Notes: generated by a model from the sequence alone, not told the origin. DNA of 64,000 nt from Prevotella sp. (GCA_023663025.1 JAMPIC010000002.1:152183-216182), one strand, 5' to 3'. Shown: positions 1 through 8,767, counted from the first letter of the stretch. Made by a program: numbers and translations.

Positions 1-1525
1 CAGTGTCAAAAATCTTGCCGGTAACGCTTATGCGGCTGCCGTCGTCCGACCATACGGAAATGCAGACGATCTTGCAGTGCTTTGTTTCACCGCCGATGTT
101 TATATCGCACTCATATTCTGCTATGGGCTGATCGGGCGACGCTGCAAGCACCGCTTCCGTAAGCTCGCCGACGCATTTTTCCGAAATGACGGCTTTAAGT
201 CCCTCGTCGTTTTTCGGATCGGTGATATTTTCGGGAAGTCCCAGCTTTTTCGCGCTGCGTTCGGGGAAGTTAAGTATGGACGGGTCGCAGCTGTACTCAA
301 ACTGCATCTCTCTTGAAACGGAGCGGAGGAACTTATACTTCGCGATCTCGTTTTCCAAGCTGTTGAAGGTTGTTCCCGCAGTGTTCAGATTGCTGTTTTT
401 AAGCACTTCCTCGGTAATATTCTTGACGCCGCGCGGACTCAGGTGCTCCGAAACGGTACGGTTCAGATTTTCTTTAAGAACCCCCGCCGTATCTTTCAGG
501 CATTCAAGTATTCTCGGGTTGAAAGCGCCGCACTCTCCCCCCAGGATCATTTCCATAGCCTTTTCGTGGGAAAAAGCCTTCTTGTAGACGCGTTCGCTTG
601 TAAGTGCGTCGTAAACGTCCGCAACCGAAACCACCTGAGCAGAAAGAGGTATTTTGTCGCCCTCCAATCTGTCGGGGTAGCCTCTGCCGTCATGACGCTC
701 ATGATGCCAGCGGCTGATCTCATAGGCTGTCTTGATAAGCGGGTCGTCCGAACCGAAAGACAGGCTTTCCAGCATGGACGCGCCCACGCTTGAGTGGGTT
801 TTCATTATGGCGAACTCCTCGTCCGTCAGCTTGCCGGGCTTATTGAGAATGCTTTCCGGAATAGATATCTTTCCGATATCGTGAAGAGAGGAAGCAAGGC
901 TGATTGTTGCTATGCTTGCCTCGGTAAGACCGGAATCCTCATATTTTTCGGCATATTTTTCCAGAATAGTTCTGGTGATATTCTGAACATGGATAACGTG
1001 CAGACCGCTTTCGCCGTTTCTGAACTCAACGATATGGCTGAGAATATTTATCATCAGATTGGTGCTTTTTTCCTTTTCGTATATCTGATCGGCAACAAGA
1101 CCCACCAGCTTCTTCTGATTGGCGTAAAGCATGATGGTATTGATAACGCGGCGTCTTACGGAAAACGCGTCGAACGGACGCTTTATGTAATCGGTAACGC
1201 CGAGATCGTAAGCGTGCTCGATATAACCCGCGGAGCTTTCCACAGAGATCATTATAACGGGAATGTTGTCTATCCAATGCTGCTTGTTCATTACTTCCAG
1301 AACGCCGAGACCGTCCATTTCGGGCATTACCATATCGAGCATTACCAGCGCGATCTCGAAATGCCTTTCTTTCAGCACAGCTACCGCCTGAACGCCGTTT
1401 TCAGCCTGAATTATGTCATAGTCGTCCTCGAGGATATCCTCAAGCATGGTACGGTTCATTTCCGAGTCGTCAACGATCAAAACTTTCTGCTTGCGGGAAT
1501 CAGCCGCAAAATTTTCTCCAATCAC
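1..1525 (-). CDS. Response regulator with HD-GYP domain (partial, runs off left edge)
   Basis: Read on the minus strand from a GTG at 1525, which has AAGGAG eight bases upstream; the frame is open to base 1. The N-terminal receiver domain carries the acidic pair in KVLIVDDSE, the phospho-acceptor region LVMLDMVMPEMDG and the lysine in YIKRPFD. An HD-GYP domain follows, with SLHDIGK and HHERHDGRGYP, so it probably hydrolyses cyclic di-GMP when phosphorylated. About 120 further residues look like a PAS-type fold (from KYKFLRSVSREMQFEY on), and the protein continues beyond the window, so its true C-terminus is unknown. It lies 60 bases downstream of an HPt gene on the same strand, which suggests a phosphorelay pair. 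No histidine kinase is visible here. The domain calls are firm; the second-messenger role rests on the family. Confidence 0.9.
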   Translation of the reverse strand, partial: MIGENFAADSRKQKVLIVDDSEMNRTMLEDILEDDYDIIQAENGVQAVAVLKERHFEIALVMLDMVMPEMDGLGVLEVMNKQHWIDNIPVIMISVESSAGYIEHAYDLGVTDYIKRPFDAFSVRRRVINTIMLYANQKKLVGLVADQIYEKEKSTNLMINILSHIVEFRNGESGLHVIHVQNITRTILEKYAEKYEDSGLTEASIATISLASSLHDIGKISIPESILNKPGKLTDEEFAIMKTHSSVGASMLESLSFGSDDPLIKTAYEISRWHHERHDGRGYPDRLEGDKIPLSAQVVSVADVYDALTSERVYKKAFSHEKAMEMILGGECGAFNPRILECLKDTAGVLKENLNRTVSEHLSPRGVKNITEEVLKNSNLNTAGTTFNSLENEIAKYKFLRSVSREMQFEYSCDPSILNFPERSAKKLGLPENITDPKNDEGLKAVISEKCVGELTEAVLAASPDQPIAEYECDINIGGETKHCKIVCISVWSDDGSRISVTGKIFDT

Positions 1526-1585
1526 TATGAATTCTCCTTTGCAAAAAAATCGTATGGCGTTTATCGTACATAAATTTTGTCGGTT

Positions 1586-1969
1586 TTACTGCTGTTCGGG
1601 AACGTCGATGCTTCCGATTCCCGAGATTATTTTTTCGTACTTTTCGGCTGCGTTCTCGATAAGTCCGCCGAGCTCTTTGTCGGCTTCTATGGCGGCGGTA
1701 TCCTCGAAATTCCTGAGCTTTTCGGTTATTTCGGAAGCGACGGCGGCAAAGTTGTTGAAGCCCAGATTAAGACCGGTGCCCTTGATGGTATGCGCCGCTC
1801 TGAACGCTTCCGCGTAGTTCTTTTCACTCATTGAAGCGCGGAGATTGTCGAAGCTTTTATCCGCCGGAAATTTCAGAACATACTTGCACACTCTGCTTTC
1901 GGCTCTGAGTCTTCCGATAACGTCGCTGAAATCCTCGCCGATAAAGTCATAAAATTCTTTTATGGTCAT
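1586..1969 (-). CDS. HPt phosphotransfer domain protein
   Basis: A 127-residue protein that is essentially one histidine phosphotransfer domain. The phospho-accepting histidine sits in AHTIKGTGLNLGF, followed by a second helix (ASEITEKLRNFED). The ATG at 1969 is preferred over an upstream in-frame ATG at 2011 because it follows a GGGG-rich ribosome site and the family begins near this point. It is encoded directly ahead of the response regulator/HD-GYP gene on the same strand, so the likely role is passing phosphate between an unlinked kinase and that regulator. No catalytic kinase domain is present. Confidence 0.88.
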   Translation of the reverse strand: MTIKEFYDFIGEDFSDVIGRLRAESRVCKYVLKFPADKSFDNLRASMSEKNYAEAFRAAHTIKGTGLNLGFNNFAAVASEITEKLRNFEDTAAIEADKELGGLIENAAEKYEKIISGIGSIDVPEQQ

Positions 1970-2157
1970 AATATCCCCGCTTTCATAAAACACTGCCGGC
2001 GGTACCGGCATGACGCTGCTTTTAATAAATTATACCACATCACTCCGCTTTTGTCAACATTTATTTATTCAAAGGACTTTTTCCAAATGTTAAACTTTTT
2101 GTAAATCCCGGCGCGGCGAAAGCGGAGGCTCATGCGGCAGTCCGCGTACCGGGACAG

Positions 2158-2188
2158 GCAAAAGTCCCGGAAGAGATCTCCGGGACCT
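2158..2188 (-). terminator. Rho-independent terminator after the SPFH gene
   Basis: On the minus strand a 7-bp stem GTCCCGG/CCGGGAC (2180-2186 with 2164-2170), loop of nine bases, followed by TTTT. It lies just past the stop of the SPFH gene and closes the operon that runs leftward from about 7.6 kb. Confidence 0.8.
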
Positions 2189-2193
2189 GACGT

Positions 2194-3102
2194 TTATTCT
2201 CCGGCGGCGGACTGATCGTCGGCAGCCGGTTCGGGCTGTCTGTATGCGGACGTACCCGACGAAGAAGAAGTACCGCCAATGCTTTCAAGGAGCTTTGAAA
2301 GGTCGATCATCATTGTTCCGTCGTCTCCCGAAACCACCGTGGGAAGCTTTCCGTCCCACTTTTCGATGTAGTTGCTTATAAGTATCTCGGGGGTGATCTG
2401 CTCGGACTTCAGCCTGTAGGCTTCCGCCTCCGCCTGTGCCTGAGCGACTTTCTGCTCCGCCTCCACCTTTATCCTCTGGAGATCCTGCTCCGCCTTGAGA
2501 GCGTTCTGCTGAGCGGTCTGCTTGGCTTCGATGGCGGCGTTGTATTCGTCCGTAAAATCAAAGGCGGTGATGTTGAATATCTGTATCTCGATGCCGTATG
2601 TACCGATCTTGTCTTTCAGCAGCTCCATCATCTGGTCGCCTATAGCCTGACGGTTCGTGATAAGCTCCTCGGCGGTGAATTTCGCCGTGACCGCCTTTAC
2701 GCACTCCTGAATGGAAGGCGTGATTATCACCGATTCGTAGTCCAGACCGATGTCCTTGTAGACCCGCGCGGAGTAGCCGTTCAGCACCTTGTAGTTCACC
2801 GCAATGGTTGAGGACACCGTCTGCAGATCCTTTGAAGCGGCAGTGCAGTTGGCTTCCGCCTTTTTGACCCTGTTGTCGATAAGGATTATGTTCTGTATAA
2901 AAGGTATCTTGAAGTGCAGTCCCTCGGAAAGCACGCCGTCCGAGACCTTGCCGAAAGTGGTCACAACGCCCGTGTGACCCGCTTTTACGGTGGTGAATGC
3001 GTTAAGCACCACGATGACCGCTATCAGCAGCACAACAACGGTCACAACGATTTTGCGCACAGTGCCGCCGTTTGCGTCCACAACATTGTTATTTTTTGAC
3101 AT
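2194..3102 (-). CDS. SPFH/prohibitin-family membrane protein
   Basis: A 302-residue protein with one N-terminal membrane helix (about residues 16-38, KIVVTVVVLLIAVIVVLNAF), an SPFH/band-7 domain beginning VKAGHTGVVTTFGKV, and a long alanine/glutamate-rich coiled coil (about 185-235). The tail is rich in Ser, Gly and Pro. Proteins of this family form large oligomeric rings on the membrane and scaffold lipid microdomains or proteases; the partner cannot be told from sequence. It is the last gene of a minus-strand run that also holds the small membrane protein just upstream, ricT and holB, and it is followed by a clear terminator. Confidence 0.85.
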   Translation of the reverse strand: MSKNNNVVDANGGTVRKIVVTVVVLLIAVIVVLNAFTTVKAGHTGVVTTFGKVSDGVLSEGLHFKIPFIQNIILIDNRVKKAEANCTAASKDLQTVSSTIAVNYKVLNGYSARVYKDIGLDYESVIITPSIQECVKAVTAKFTAEELITNRQAIGDQMMELLKDKIGTYGIEIQIFNITAFDFTDEYNAAIEAKQTAQQNALKAEQDLQRIKVEAEQKVAQAQAEAEAYRLKSEQITPEILISNYIEKWDGKLPTVVSGDDGTMMIDLSKLLESIGGTSSSSGTSAYRQPEPAADDQSAAGE

Positions 3103-3137
3103 TTGGTTTCTCCTTTCAAAATCGAATACCGCCCGCG

Positions 3138-3371
3138 TTAAAACGCCAAGGTGTCGCTGCCGATATTTTCCTCCTCGTCGTCCTCGCCGTCGGGACGGAT
3201 ATAGTTGTATTCGGCTGCGGTAACTCTTTTAGCCGCGCTGTCCGCGCAGCTTCTGACAAGCGCGGTAATTCCCACAGCCAGCGCCGCCGCGGACATTATC
3301 ATCGCCAAAATCGCCAAAACCAGCGAAGCCGCGCTGCTTTTCTGCACATGAACGATTTCTTTTGTTTTCAT
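3138..3371 (-). CDS. Small single-pass membrane protein, function unknown
   Basis: A 77-residue protein with a hydrophobic helix at about residues 14-40 (SLVLAILAMIMSAAALAVGITAL) and a strongly acidic C-terminal tail (DGEDDEEENIGSD). It starts two bases after the ricT stop and sits 35 bases before the SPFH gene, so it is co-transcribed and probably translationally coupled. I do not recognise a family. The neighbouring SPFH protein makes a shared membrane complex possible, but that is only inference from position. Confidence 0.65.
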   Translation of the reverse strand: MKTKEIVHVQKSSAASLVLAILAMIMSAAALAVGITALVRSCADSAAKRVTAAEYNYIRPDGEDDEEENIGSDTLAF

Positions 3372-3373
3372 AA

Positions 3374-4240
3374 TTATTTATCCTCCAGTCCTTTCAGAGC
3401 TTTAAGCTCGTCCTTGTCGATCTTTATTTTTCCGTCGCGGATTATCGTTACGTCCTCCTTGCCGAAGATAACAGCCGCGTCCTCGGATTTTTCGGGCTTG
3501 ACCTTGATCTTGCCCGTCAGCAGGTTGACCTCCTCAACGTACCCCTTGAAATCGGGAGTTTTAACGTAAGCCCCAACCTTGGGCGTATTTTTCTGCAAAA
3601 ACTCATACGCGTCCTGCTCGTATTTGAGACAGCACATCAGCCTGCCGCAGGTGCCCGATATTTTCGTGGGATTGAGGGACAGTCCCTGCTCCTTTGCCAT
3701 TTTTATGGACACCGGCTGGAATTCTCCCAAAAAGCCCTTGCAGCAGAACTCCCTGCCGCATATGCCTAATCCGCCGAGAATCTTCGCTTCGTCCCGAACG
3801 CCTATCTGCCGCAGCTCGATACGGGTTCTGAACACGGACGCCAAATCCTTTACAAGCTCGCGGAAATCCACCCTCGTCTCCGCCGTGAAGTAGAACAGCA
3901 GCTTGTTGTTGTCGAAGGTGCATTCAACGTCCACAAGGCTCATATCCAGCTTGTGGGCGAGAATTTTCTCCTCGCATATCTTGAAAGCGTTTTTTTCCTT
4001 GACCCTGTTCTGCTCCAGTATCTTCATATCCTGGGGCGTAACGACGCGGATTATCTCTTTTAACGGAGCGGCTATCTGCGAGTCGTCGATCTTCCTGTTG
4101 GGCATAACCACCTCGCCGCACTCGATGCCGCGGGCGGTCTCAACTATGACGAGAGTACCCTCTTCCGCCTTTATTCCCCCGGGGGAAAAATAGTAAATCT
4201 TGCCGGTCTTTTTGAACCGGACTCCAATAATTTCGGTCAT
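3374..4240 (-). CDS. ricT: RicT/YaaT (PSP1 domain) iron-sulfur regulator of RNA processing
   Basis: A 288-residue PSP1-family protein. It has the two cysteine clusters typical of RicT: CGREFCCKGFL (residues 161-167) and CGRLMCCLKYE (198-204). In Bacillus subtilis RicT works with RicA and RicF in a [4Fe-4S]-containing complex that assists RNase Y in mRNA maturation and affects sporulation and competence. The gene follows holB with an 18-base gap, the same neighbourhood as yaaT behind holB in B. subtilis. Length and motifs match the family throughout. The partners RicA and RicF are not in this window. Confidence 0.93.
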   Translation of the reverse strand: MTEIIGVRFKKTGKIYYFSPGGIKAEEGTLVIVETARGIECGEVVMPNRKIDDSQIAAPLKEIIRVVTPQDMKILEQNRVKEKNAFKICEEKILAHKLDMSLVDVECTFDNNKLLFYFTAETRVDFRELVKDLASVFRTRIELRQIGVRDEAKILGGLGICGREFCCKGFLGEFQPVSIKMAKEQGLSLNPTKISGTCGRLMCCLKYEQDAYEFLQKNTPKVGAYVKTPDFKGYVEEVNLLTGKIKVKPEKSEDAAVIFGKEDVTIIRDGKIKIDKDELKALKGLEDK

Positions 4241-4258
4241 ACAGACTGTAATTCCTTT

Positions 4259-5248
4259 CTATCCCATAATGGCGCAGGCAAACGCCGACAGCTCTGCGGG
4301 GACGTTCATATTCATTCCGCAGCGGACGCATACCCGTCCTATCGCTTCGTGGATCGCCTCCGCCCGCTTCATGCTTATCCTGCGCGAAAGAGCCTCCGCC
4401 CCCTTTGGGTCGCAGCTGATCATGGGAGCAGTCCCCAGTCTCAGCACGCAGGCGTCGCGCACGGTCTTGTCCGCAAGCTCCATTACAAGCTTGATTCTGT
4501 TCCTGTTTTCGCCGATACGGTGCAGAGCCGTCAGCAGACCGTATTCGTCACCGGCGGCTATCGCGGATATTATGTCTCCGCAAAGCGCGGCGTTTTCGGC
4601 GGTCTCGCCGCCTTTCAGGTAGTCGGCGCAGCTGCCGATGTTTCCGTGGAAACGTCCGACAGCCTCGTTTGCCTGTTCGGAGGAAAAACCCATATCCGCA
4701 AGAGCAGCCATACAGCTCTCCTCGGAGCATTCGGGAACGCCGACGGTTATTACTCTCGACAGCACCGTCGGCAGGAACACGCTCCTGCTTACGGCTGTGA
4801 AAATAAAGTACGCCGTGTCTGGCGGCTCCTCGATAAGCTTCAGGATAAAGTTCTGCGTGCGCTCCTCGATGTTTTCGCAGTCGGCGAAAATATAGACCTT
4901 CGCTTCGCAGTCGTTTGGCTTGACGAAAGCGTCCACGCATATTTCACGCATGGTATCGGCGTTGTAGATCAGCTTTTTGCCCGTCCTTTCGGGACGTATA
5001 ACGTCGGGGTGGGTATTTTCAAGTATTCTCCTGCATTGGCGGCACATCTCCCCGTGGGAAGAAACTCCGCAGGGCGTTCCGTCAGCGGAAATATTTTCGC
5101 ACAGCAGCGTCATGGCGATGTAGTCTGCGGCGGTCTTTTTCCCCGCGCCCCTTTCGCCCGTGAGCAGAAAAGCGTGAGCCAATCTGTTCTCCCGCTTCAT
5201 GGACGATACCGCCGAAACAAGGAAGTCCTTGGAATAAAGCTTCATCAT
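4259..5248 (-). CDS. holB: DNA polymerase III delta-prime subunit
   Basis: A 329-residue clamp-loader subunit. It has a Walker A loop GERGAGKKT (about 31-39), a zinc-binding cysteine group (C50, C60, C69, C72), and the sensor region FILKLIEEPPDTAYFIF followed by LSRV where many members have SRC. It would help load the sliding clamp at the replication fork. The ATG overlaps the darA stop (ATGATG), which indicates translational coupling. Conservation is clear over the first 200 residues; the C-terminal collar region is only loosely recognisable, as is usual for delta-prime proteins. Confidence 0.9.
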   Translation of the reverse strand: MMKLYSKDFLVSAVSSMKRENRLAHAFLLTGERGAGKKTAADYIAMTLLCENISADGTPCGVSSHGEMCRQCRRILENTHPDVIRPERTGKKLIYNADTMREICVDAFVKPNDCEAKVYIFADCENIEERTQNFILKLIEEPPDTAYFIFTAVSRSVFLPTVLSRVITVGVPECSEESCMAALADMGFSSEQANEAVGRFHGNIGSCADYLKGGETAENAALCGDIISAIAAGDEYGLLTALHRIGENRNRIKLVMELADKTVRDACVLRLGTAPMISCDPKGAEALSRRISMKRAEAIHEAIGRVCVRCGMNMNVPAELSAFACAIMG

Positions 5249-5571
5249 ACCTTTTCAAACCGCTCCACGTCGGTGACGAAAATGGTCGCGCCGCCCACGG
5301 ATACCTCCACGGGATAGCTTGCGCTGTGCATTTCCGAGCCTGCGATGTTTCCCGCAGGCATATACTGCTTTCTTCTGCGGGAGCGTTCCGTGATTATGCC
5401 GATTATCTCGTCCACCTTATCGTTCTCGGCGCAGATAAGGAACGTGGTGTTTCCCGCCATAAGAAATCCGCCCGTGGAAGCGAGCTTCGTGGCGAAAAAT
5501 CCCGCCCTCGTCAGCGTGGAGGAAACGTCGTGGCTGTCGTCGTTGTTGACAATTGCGTAAATAAGTTTCAT
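5245..5571 (-). CDS. darA: Cyclic di-AMP receptor DarA (PII-like)
   Basis: A 108-residue PII-like protein with the signature KLASTGGFLMAGNTTFL, which forms part of the c-di-AMP pocket in this family, and an N-terminal strand MKLIYAIVNNDD. The start at 5571 is chosen because GGAGG lies nine bases upstream; a longer reading from 5604 adds a tail with no ribosome site. In Bacillota the protein binds c-di-AMP through a homotrimer. Its target is not settled. It is translationally coupled to holB, in the conserved yaaQ-holB-yaaT neighbourhood. Confidence 0.92.
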   Translation of the reverse strand: MKLIYAIVNNDDSHDVSSTLTRAGFFATKLASTGGFLMAGNTTFLICAENDKVDEIIGIITERSRRRKQYMPAGNIAGSEMHSASYPVEVSVGGATIFVTDVERFEKV

Positions 5572-5607
5572 GCCGGACCTCCGTAAGTTCATAAGTATGT
5601 ACACATT

Positions 5608-6948
5608 TTATTGTACCACATTCACGCTGAAAATGCTATAGCTTTTTAAAATTTTTATAATATTTTCATCTATGACCTCTCCCGCCGCCGCTATGGGAAT
5701 GCAGGGGGGACACACGGTCACGCTCTCCGCGGCTGTTCTGCCCAAAGCTTTTTCGACGGGTACGGTCTCCCGCGCCGCGAAAAAAGCCTCGCGGGGGGAC
5801 ATCGCCCTCGCCGCTTCGGGGACGGAAAACTCGGGCGGTCTGAGCAGTATCCTCGGGCACATCAGCCGTTCTGCGGCATAGGCGGCTTTGGAAAAATCCT
5901 CCTCCGTACTTGAAGCGGAGAACATCAGCACCGCGTGGGTCTCGTCGGCGTATTCGGCTTCCACGCCGCTTTGACGGAGCTGCTCCGCAAGCTCGTATCC
6001 CCGCAGTCCGCAGGGATAGGCGTAAAAGGAGACCTTCAGCGGCTCGGTATCGGGTACGGTCAGATGGGGAAACCGTTCCTTGAAATCGGAGACACGCTTC
6101 ACCGTCTCCGCAAGGTCTTTTCGGAAATCCTCCGCAAGATAACGATTGCACAGGTCAAGGCTTGCCATAATAAGGTAGCTTGGACTGGTGCTCCCGAAAA
6201 GAGCCATATCCCGTTTCAGCTCGGGGACGAACCGTTCGTCCCGAACATGGAGATAAGCTCCCCCCGTAAGAACGGGCAGGGTCTTGTGCGCCGAATCGCA
6301 GCACATATCCGCGCCCAATGCGATGGGGTGAAGACTGTCCTCCAAAAAGGCAAGATACGCGCCGTGAGCGTTGTCAACCAAAAGCGGAAGTCCGCGCCTG
6401 TGACAGACCTCGGCAATCTCCGCAACGGGAGCGAGCCGTCCCAGATAGTCGGGGGAGGTTATAAACACGCAGGCGGGATTTTTGTCCCCGAAGCGTTCTA
6501 TCGCCTTTTCGACGGAAGCGGCTGTTACGGTTCCCGAAACGACCGAGCCGTCCTCATAGTCGGGATAGAGCCGGCAGGGGTCGAGTCCGAGCAGCACGCA
6601 GGCGTTCATCACCGAGCGGTGAGCGTTACTGCCGCAAATGAAGCTTCTTCCTTTTCCGCAGACCGCCGCCAGCATTGCCTGTATACAGAGGGTAGAGCCT
6701 CCCGCCGAGTAAAGCGCAGCGGCAGTCCCGAAAAGGGAGGCGGCGTTTTTCTCGCTTTCGGCAATAATCCCGCTTGCCTCGAAGAGAACGTCCGCTCCCT
6801 TTATCTCGGTGATATCGTAGGGAAAAGCCTCACCGAAGCCGCATCCAACGGGACTTCTTCCCTTATGCCCCGGCATATGGGCGCGAACCGTTCCGCTTTC
6901 GGCGTAGCTTTTGATAAAATCGTAAACAGGGGTAGTCACGTTAATCAT
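5608..6948 (-). CDS. Orn/Lys/Arg decarboxylase family PLP enzyme
   Basis: A 446-residue aminotransferase-fold protein of the YaaO type. It opens with the family hallmark MPGHKG (residues 25-30), and the PLP lysine is K222 in DSAHKTLPVLTGG; VDNAHGAYL precedes it. It is shorter than the inducible E. coli decarboxylases, having no wing domain. By family it would decarboxylate arginine, lysine or ornithine to a polyamine precursor, but the substrate cannot be read from sequence. In B. subtilis yaaO sits ahead of tmk, yaaQ and holB; the same order occurs here without tmk. Confidence 0.88.
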   Translation of the reverse strand: MINVTTPVYDFIKSYAESGTVRAHMPGHKGRSPVGCGFGEAFPYDITEIKGADVLFEASGIIAESEKNAASLFGTAAALYSAGGSTLCIQAMLAAVCGKGRSFICGSNAHRSVMNACVLLGLDPCRLYPDYEDGSVVSGTVTAASVEKAIERFGDKNPACVFITSPDYLGRLAPVAEIAEVCHRRGLPLLVDNAHGAYLAFLEDSLHPIALGADMCCDSAHKTLPVLTGGAYLHVRDERFVPELKRDMALFGSTSPSYLIMASLDLCNRYLAEDFRKDLAETVKRVSDFKERFPHLTVPDTEPLKVSFYAYPCGLRGYELAEQLRQSGVEAEYADETHAVLMFSASSTEEDFSKAAYAAERLMCPRILLRPPEFSVPEAARAMSPREAFFAARETVPVEKALGRTAAESVTVCPPCIPIAAAGEVIDENIIKILKSYSIFSVNVVQ

Positions 6949-6987
6949 TCCTTGCAGTAAAGATTTCCGTCCGCGTTATCGGACGGA

Positions 6988-7293
6988 TCACACAAAATAT
7001 TTCATTCTTTCCATAATGTTCCTTCTGCCGCGGGAGATCGTCCGCGACACGGTGGAGCGGTTAAGTCCCAGCGTTTCCGCAATTTCGGGGATATTCATAC
7101 GTTTAAAATAGTACAGACCGATCATCTGCCGCTGCCTTTCGGTAAGCTCGTTTTCGACGACGTTCCGCAGAATTTTTATCATGAGCTTGTGTTTGTCATT
7201 GTCCGGTTCACCGTCTCCGATAAGCTCGGCTATACGCTTGTCCGCGCTGAATTCCGCTTCGCCGAGGAATTCGCTTTTCAAGCGTTTCTGCAT
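6988..7293 (-). CDS. Small sigma-70 region-4-like helix-turn-helix protein
   Basis: A 101-residue protein whose C-terminal half is a sigma region 4 type helix-turn-helix: LTERQRQMIGLYYFKRMNIP, then AETLGLNRSTVSRTISRGRR as the recognition helix. There is no region 2, so it is unlikely to act as a complete sigma factor by itself. It starts inside the last codons of the preceding coiled-coil gene (16-base overlap in another frame), so the two proteins are probably made together. Possible roles are a two-part sigma factor or a transcriptional regulator. Confidence 0.75.
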   Translation of the reverse strand: MQKRLKSEFLGEAEFSADKRIAELIGDGEPDNDKHKLMIKILRNVVENELTERQRQMIGLYYFKRMNIPEIAETLGLNRSTVSRTISRGRRNIMERMKYFV

Positions 7294-7511
7294 TTTTCGT
7301 TCACCCCGCAGCCGGCGTAATCGTAAAGCCTGTAGATAACGTCCTCAAGGTCGTAAAGCTCCTGCTCCAGGGTAAGCTTCCGTCTGACGGTATCTTCGCG
7401 CTCCATGGTCTCGAGAGAGCCTTTGAGCTTTTCGTTCAGCTCCTTGACGCGCTTTCTCAAAGCAGCTTCCGAACGCTTGTATTCAACGAGCATTTTCATG
7501 TAGTCCTTCAT
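7278..7511 (-). CDS. Small coiled-coil protein paired with the region-4 protein
   Basis: A 77-residue protein that is almost wholly helical and charged, with heptad-like stretches (SEAALRKRVKELNEKLKGSL and ETMEREDTVRRKLTLEQEL). The ATG at 7511 follows AACGGAGG by ten bases; the upstream TTG at 7520 lies only one base from that site and is rejected. The 3' end overlaps the region-4 protein gene. I do not recognise the family. The overlap suggests it binds, supports or restrains its neighbour. Confidence 0.6.
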   Translation of the reverse strand: MKDYMKMLVEYKRSEAALRKRVKELNEKLKGSLETMEREDTVRRKLTLEQELYDLEDVIYRLYDYAGCGVNEKCRNA

Positions 7512-7636
7512 AGTAAACAAACCTCCGTTTCAACGACGCGCGGACCGTACAGATCCGCTTAACCGCAGCTTCTTTTCCGCAGGCAGGCTTCCGGGCAGGG
7601 GAACGCTCGGAGCGTCTGTCAAATTCCTTACTTTTA

Positions 7637-7665
7637 ATTATAGCTGCAAAACGTATGTTCGTCAA
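7637..7665 (-). promoter_or_regulatory. Sigma-A type promoter for the leftward operon
   Basis: On the minus strand TTGACG, 17 bases, TATAAT. It lies about 130 bases ahead of the coiled-coil gene and fits transcription of the run down to the SPFH gene. Confidence 0.75.
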
Positions 7666-7759
7666 GAGGAAATCGAAAATTTGTTCTGTTTTGGTGAATG
7701 TACACAAAAAACGGGTTTGAAAATTTCAGAAGATTTTATCGAGAAATTTCTGCCGTTTT

Positions 7760-8563
7760 TCAGAAGCCTTTCTTTTTCAGATCCGAGACAATATTCAGGT
7801 AAAGATCGGTAATGTCCCCCAATCCGCTTACTTCGAGACGGCTTCGGCGCAGGTCGACCTCGTCGCAGTGAGATATACCGCGTCTGCCGCCGCCCCTGTA
7901 GACGCCGCGGAAGTTTGTCCATTCCACAGCCCGCGGAGCGAGCAGACCGTCGTTTTCACCCTCCGTCACGCGAATGACAAGCCAGGGAATACACATTGTA
8001 ATATCCGACAGAAAACCGTTCATCACAAAACCGAAGCTCTGGTAATAGACGCGCGGGTCATCGGGATTTTCCGCATTGAATTTTTCTGCCTCCAAGGTTC
8101 TGAACGCATTAACGGCACCGTAGACATCCGGATTTTTGTCGCCTGCCAGCCTGAACCACAGGTCGGCGGCTTTGCAGCCGAGCTTCACGGCGGGAGCGGG
8201 CATCTTCATAAGCCTGTCGACGGTCAGCGAACCGTTGTGGGGCGTGGAAAGGGTAGTAAGCGAAGCGACCCTGTCCCCGAAGCCCATTGATGATATCAGA
8301 TACCGCGCCTCCAATCCGCCTTTTGAATGGGCGATGATGTTGACTTTTTCCGCGCCTGTTTCCGCAAGAACAGCTTCAAGAGCGGTTTTAAGCTGCGCGG
8401 CATTGCCTTCCACAGAACCGCTGCTGTCCTGTCCGCCGAAGCGCACCTTTGCGCCGTTGTCCTCAAGAACCTTCGGTATTCTCCCCCAGTAGCAGAGCCG
8501 TTTGCGGTCGCGGAAGCCCATTCCGTGAACCATGAATATCGGGTATAAGGTATCCGCAGTCAT
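7760..8563 (-). CDS. Lipase-like alpha/beta hydrolase
   Basis: A 267-residue alpha/beta hydrolase. The oxyanion-hole region is FMVHGMGF (about 10-17), the nucleophile elbow is AHSKGG (Ser80), and a catalytic histidine is likely in GISHCDEVDL near residue 230. The layout (HGMG near the start, LSTPHNGS after the elbow) resembles secreted triacylglycerol lipases of the staphylococcal type, yet there is no signal peptide, so it probably acts in the cytoplasm or at the membrane face. It is transcribed alone from a strong promoter at 8599-8627, with AAAGGAG before the ATG. The substrate is unknown. Confidence 0.82.
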   Translation of the reverse strand: MTADTLYPIFMVHGMGFRDRKRLCYWGRIPKVLEDNGAKVRFGGQDSSGSVEGNAAQLKTALEAVLAETGAEKVNIIAHSKGGLEARYLISSMGFGDRVASLTTLSTPHNGSLTVDRLMKMPAPAVKLGCKAADLWFRLAGDKNPDVYGAVNAFRTLEAEKFNAENPDDPRVYYQSFGFVMNGFLSDITMCIPWLVIRVTEGENDGLLAPRAVEWTNFRGVYRGGGRRGISHCDEVDLRRSRLEVSGLGDITDLYLNIVSDLKKKGF

Positions 8564-8598
8564 ACCGTATTTCTCCTTTGCGTTATATTATATTATAC

Positions 8599-8627
8599 AT
8601 TATATAGCATGACCGGCGGTTTGTCAA
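8599..8627 (-). promoter_or_regulatory. Consensus promoter for the lipase-like gene
   Basis: On the minus strand TTGACA, 17 bases, TATAAT, both hexamers perfect. It stands 36 bases ahead of the ATG at 8563. Confidence 0.85.
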
Positions 8628-8767
8628 TACCTATCCGAATTCTTTCCGCAGCCGGAAAAGCTTTCTAAAAATTTCCTTTTGCGCCCCGCCGTTTCCTCTC
8701 AATTTGATGATAATGTGTAAATCAGATGAAATGTTTTGGCATTTGCAACAAAATGTGTCGAAATTCC

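Noticed and set aside
2914..3569. Overlapping plus-strand frames opposite the SPFH and small membrane protein genes
   Set aside because: The minus-strand genes have start sites, membrane helices and an operon order; the plus-strand frames have neither ribosome sites nor motifs.
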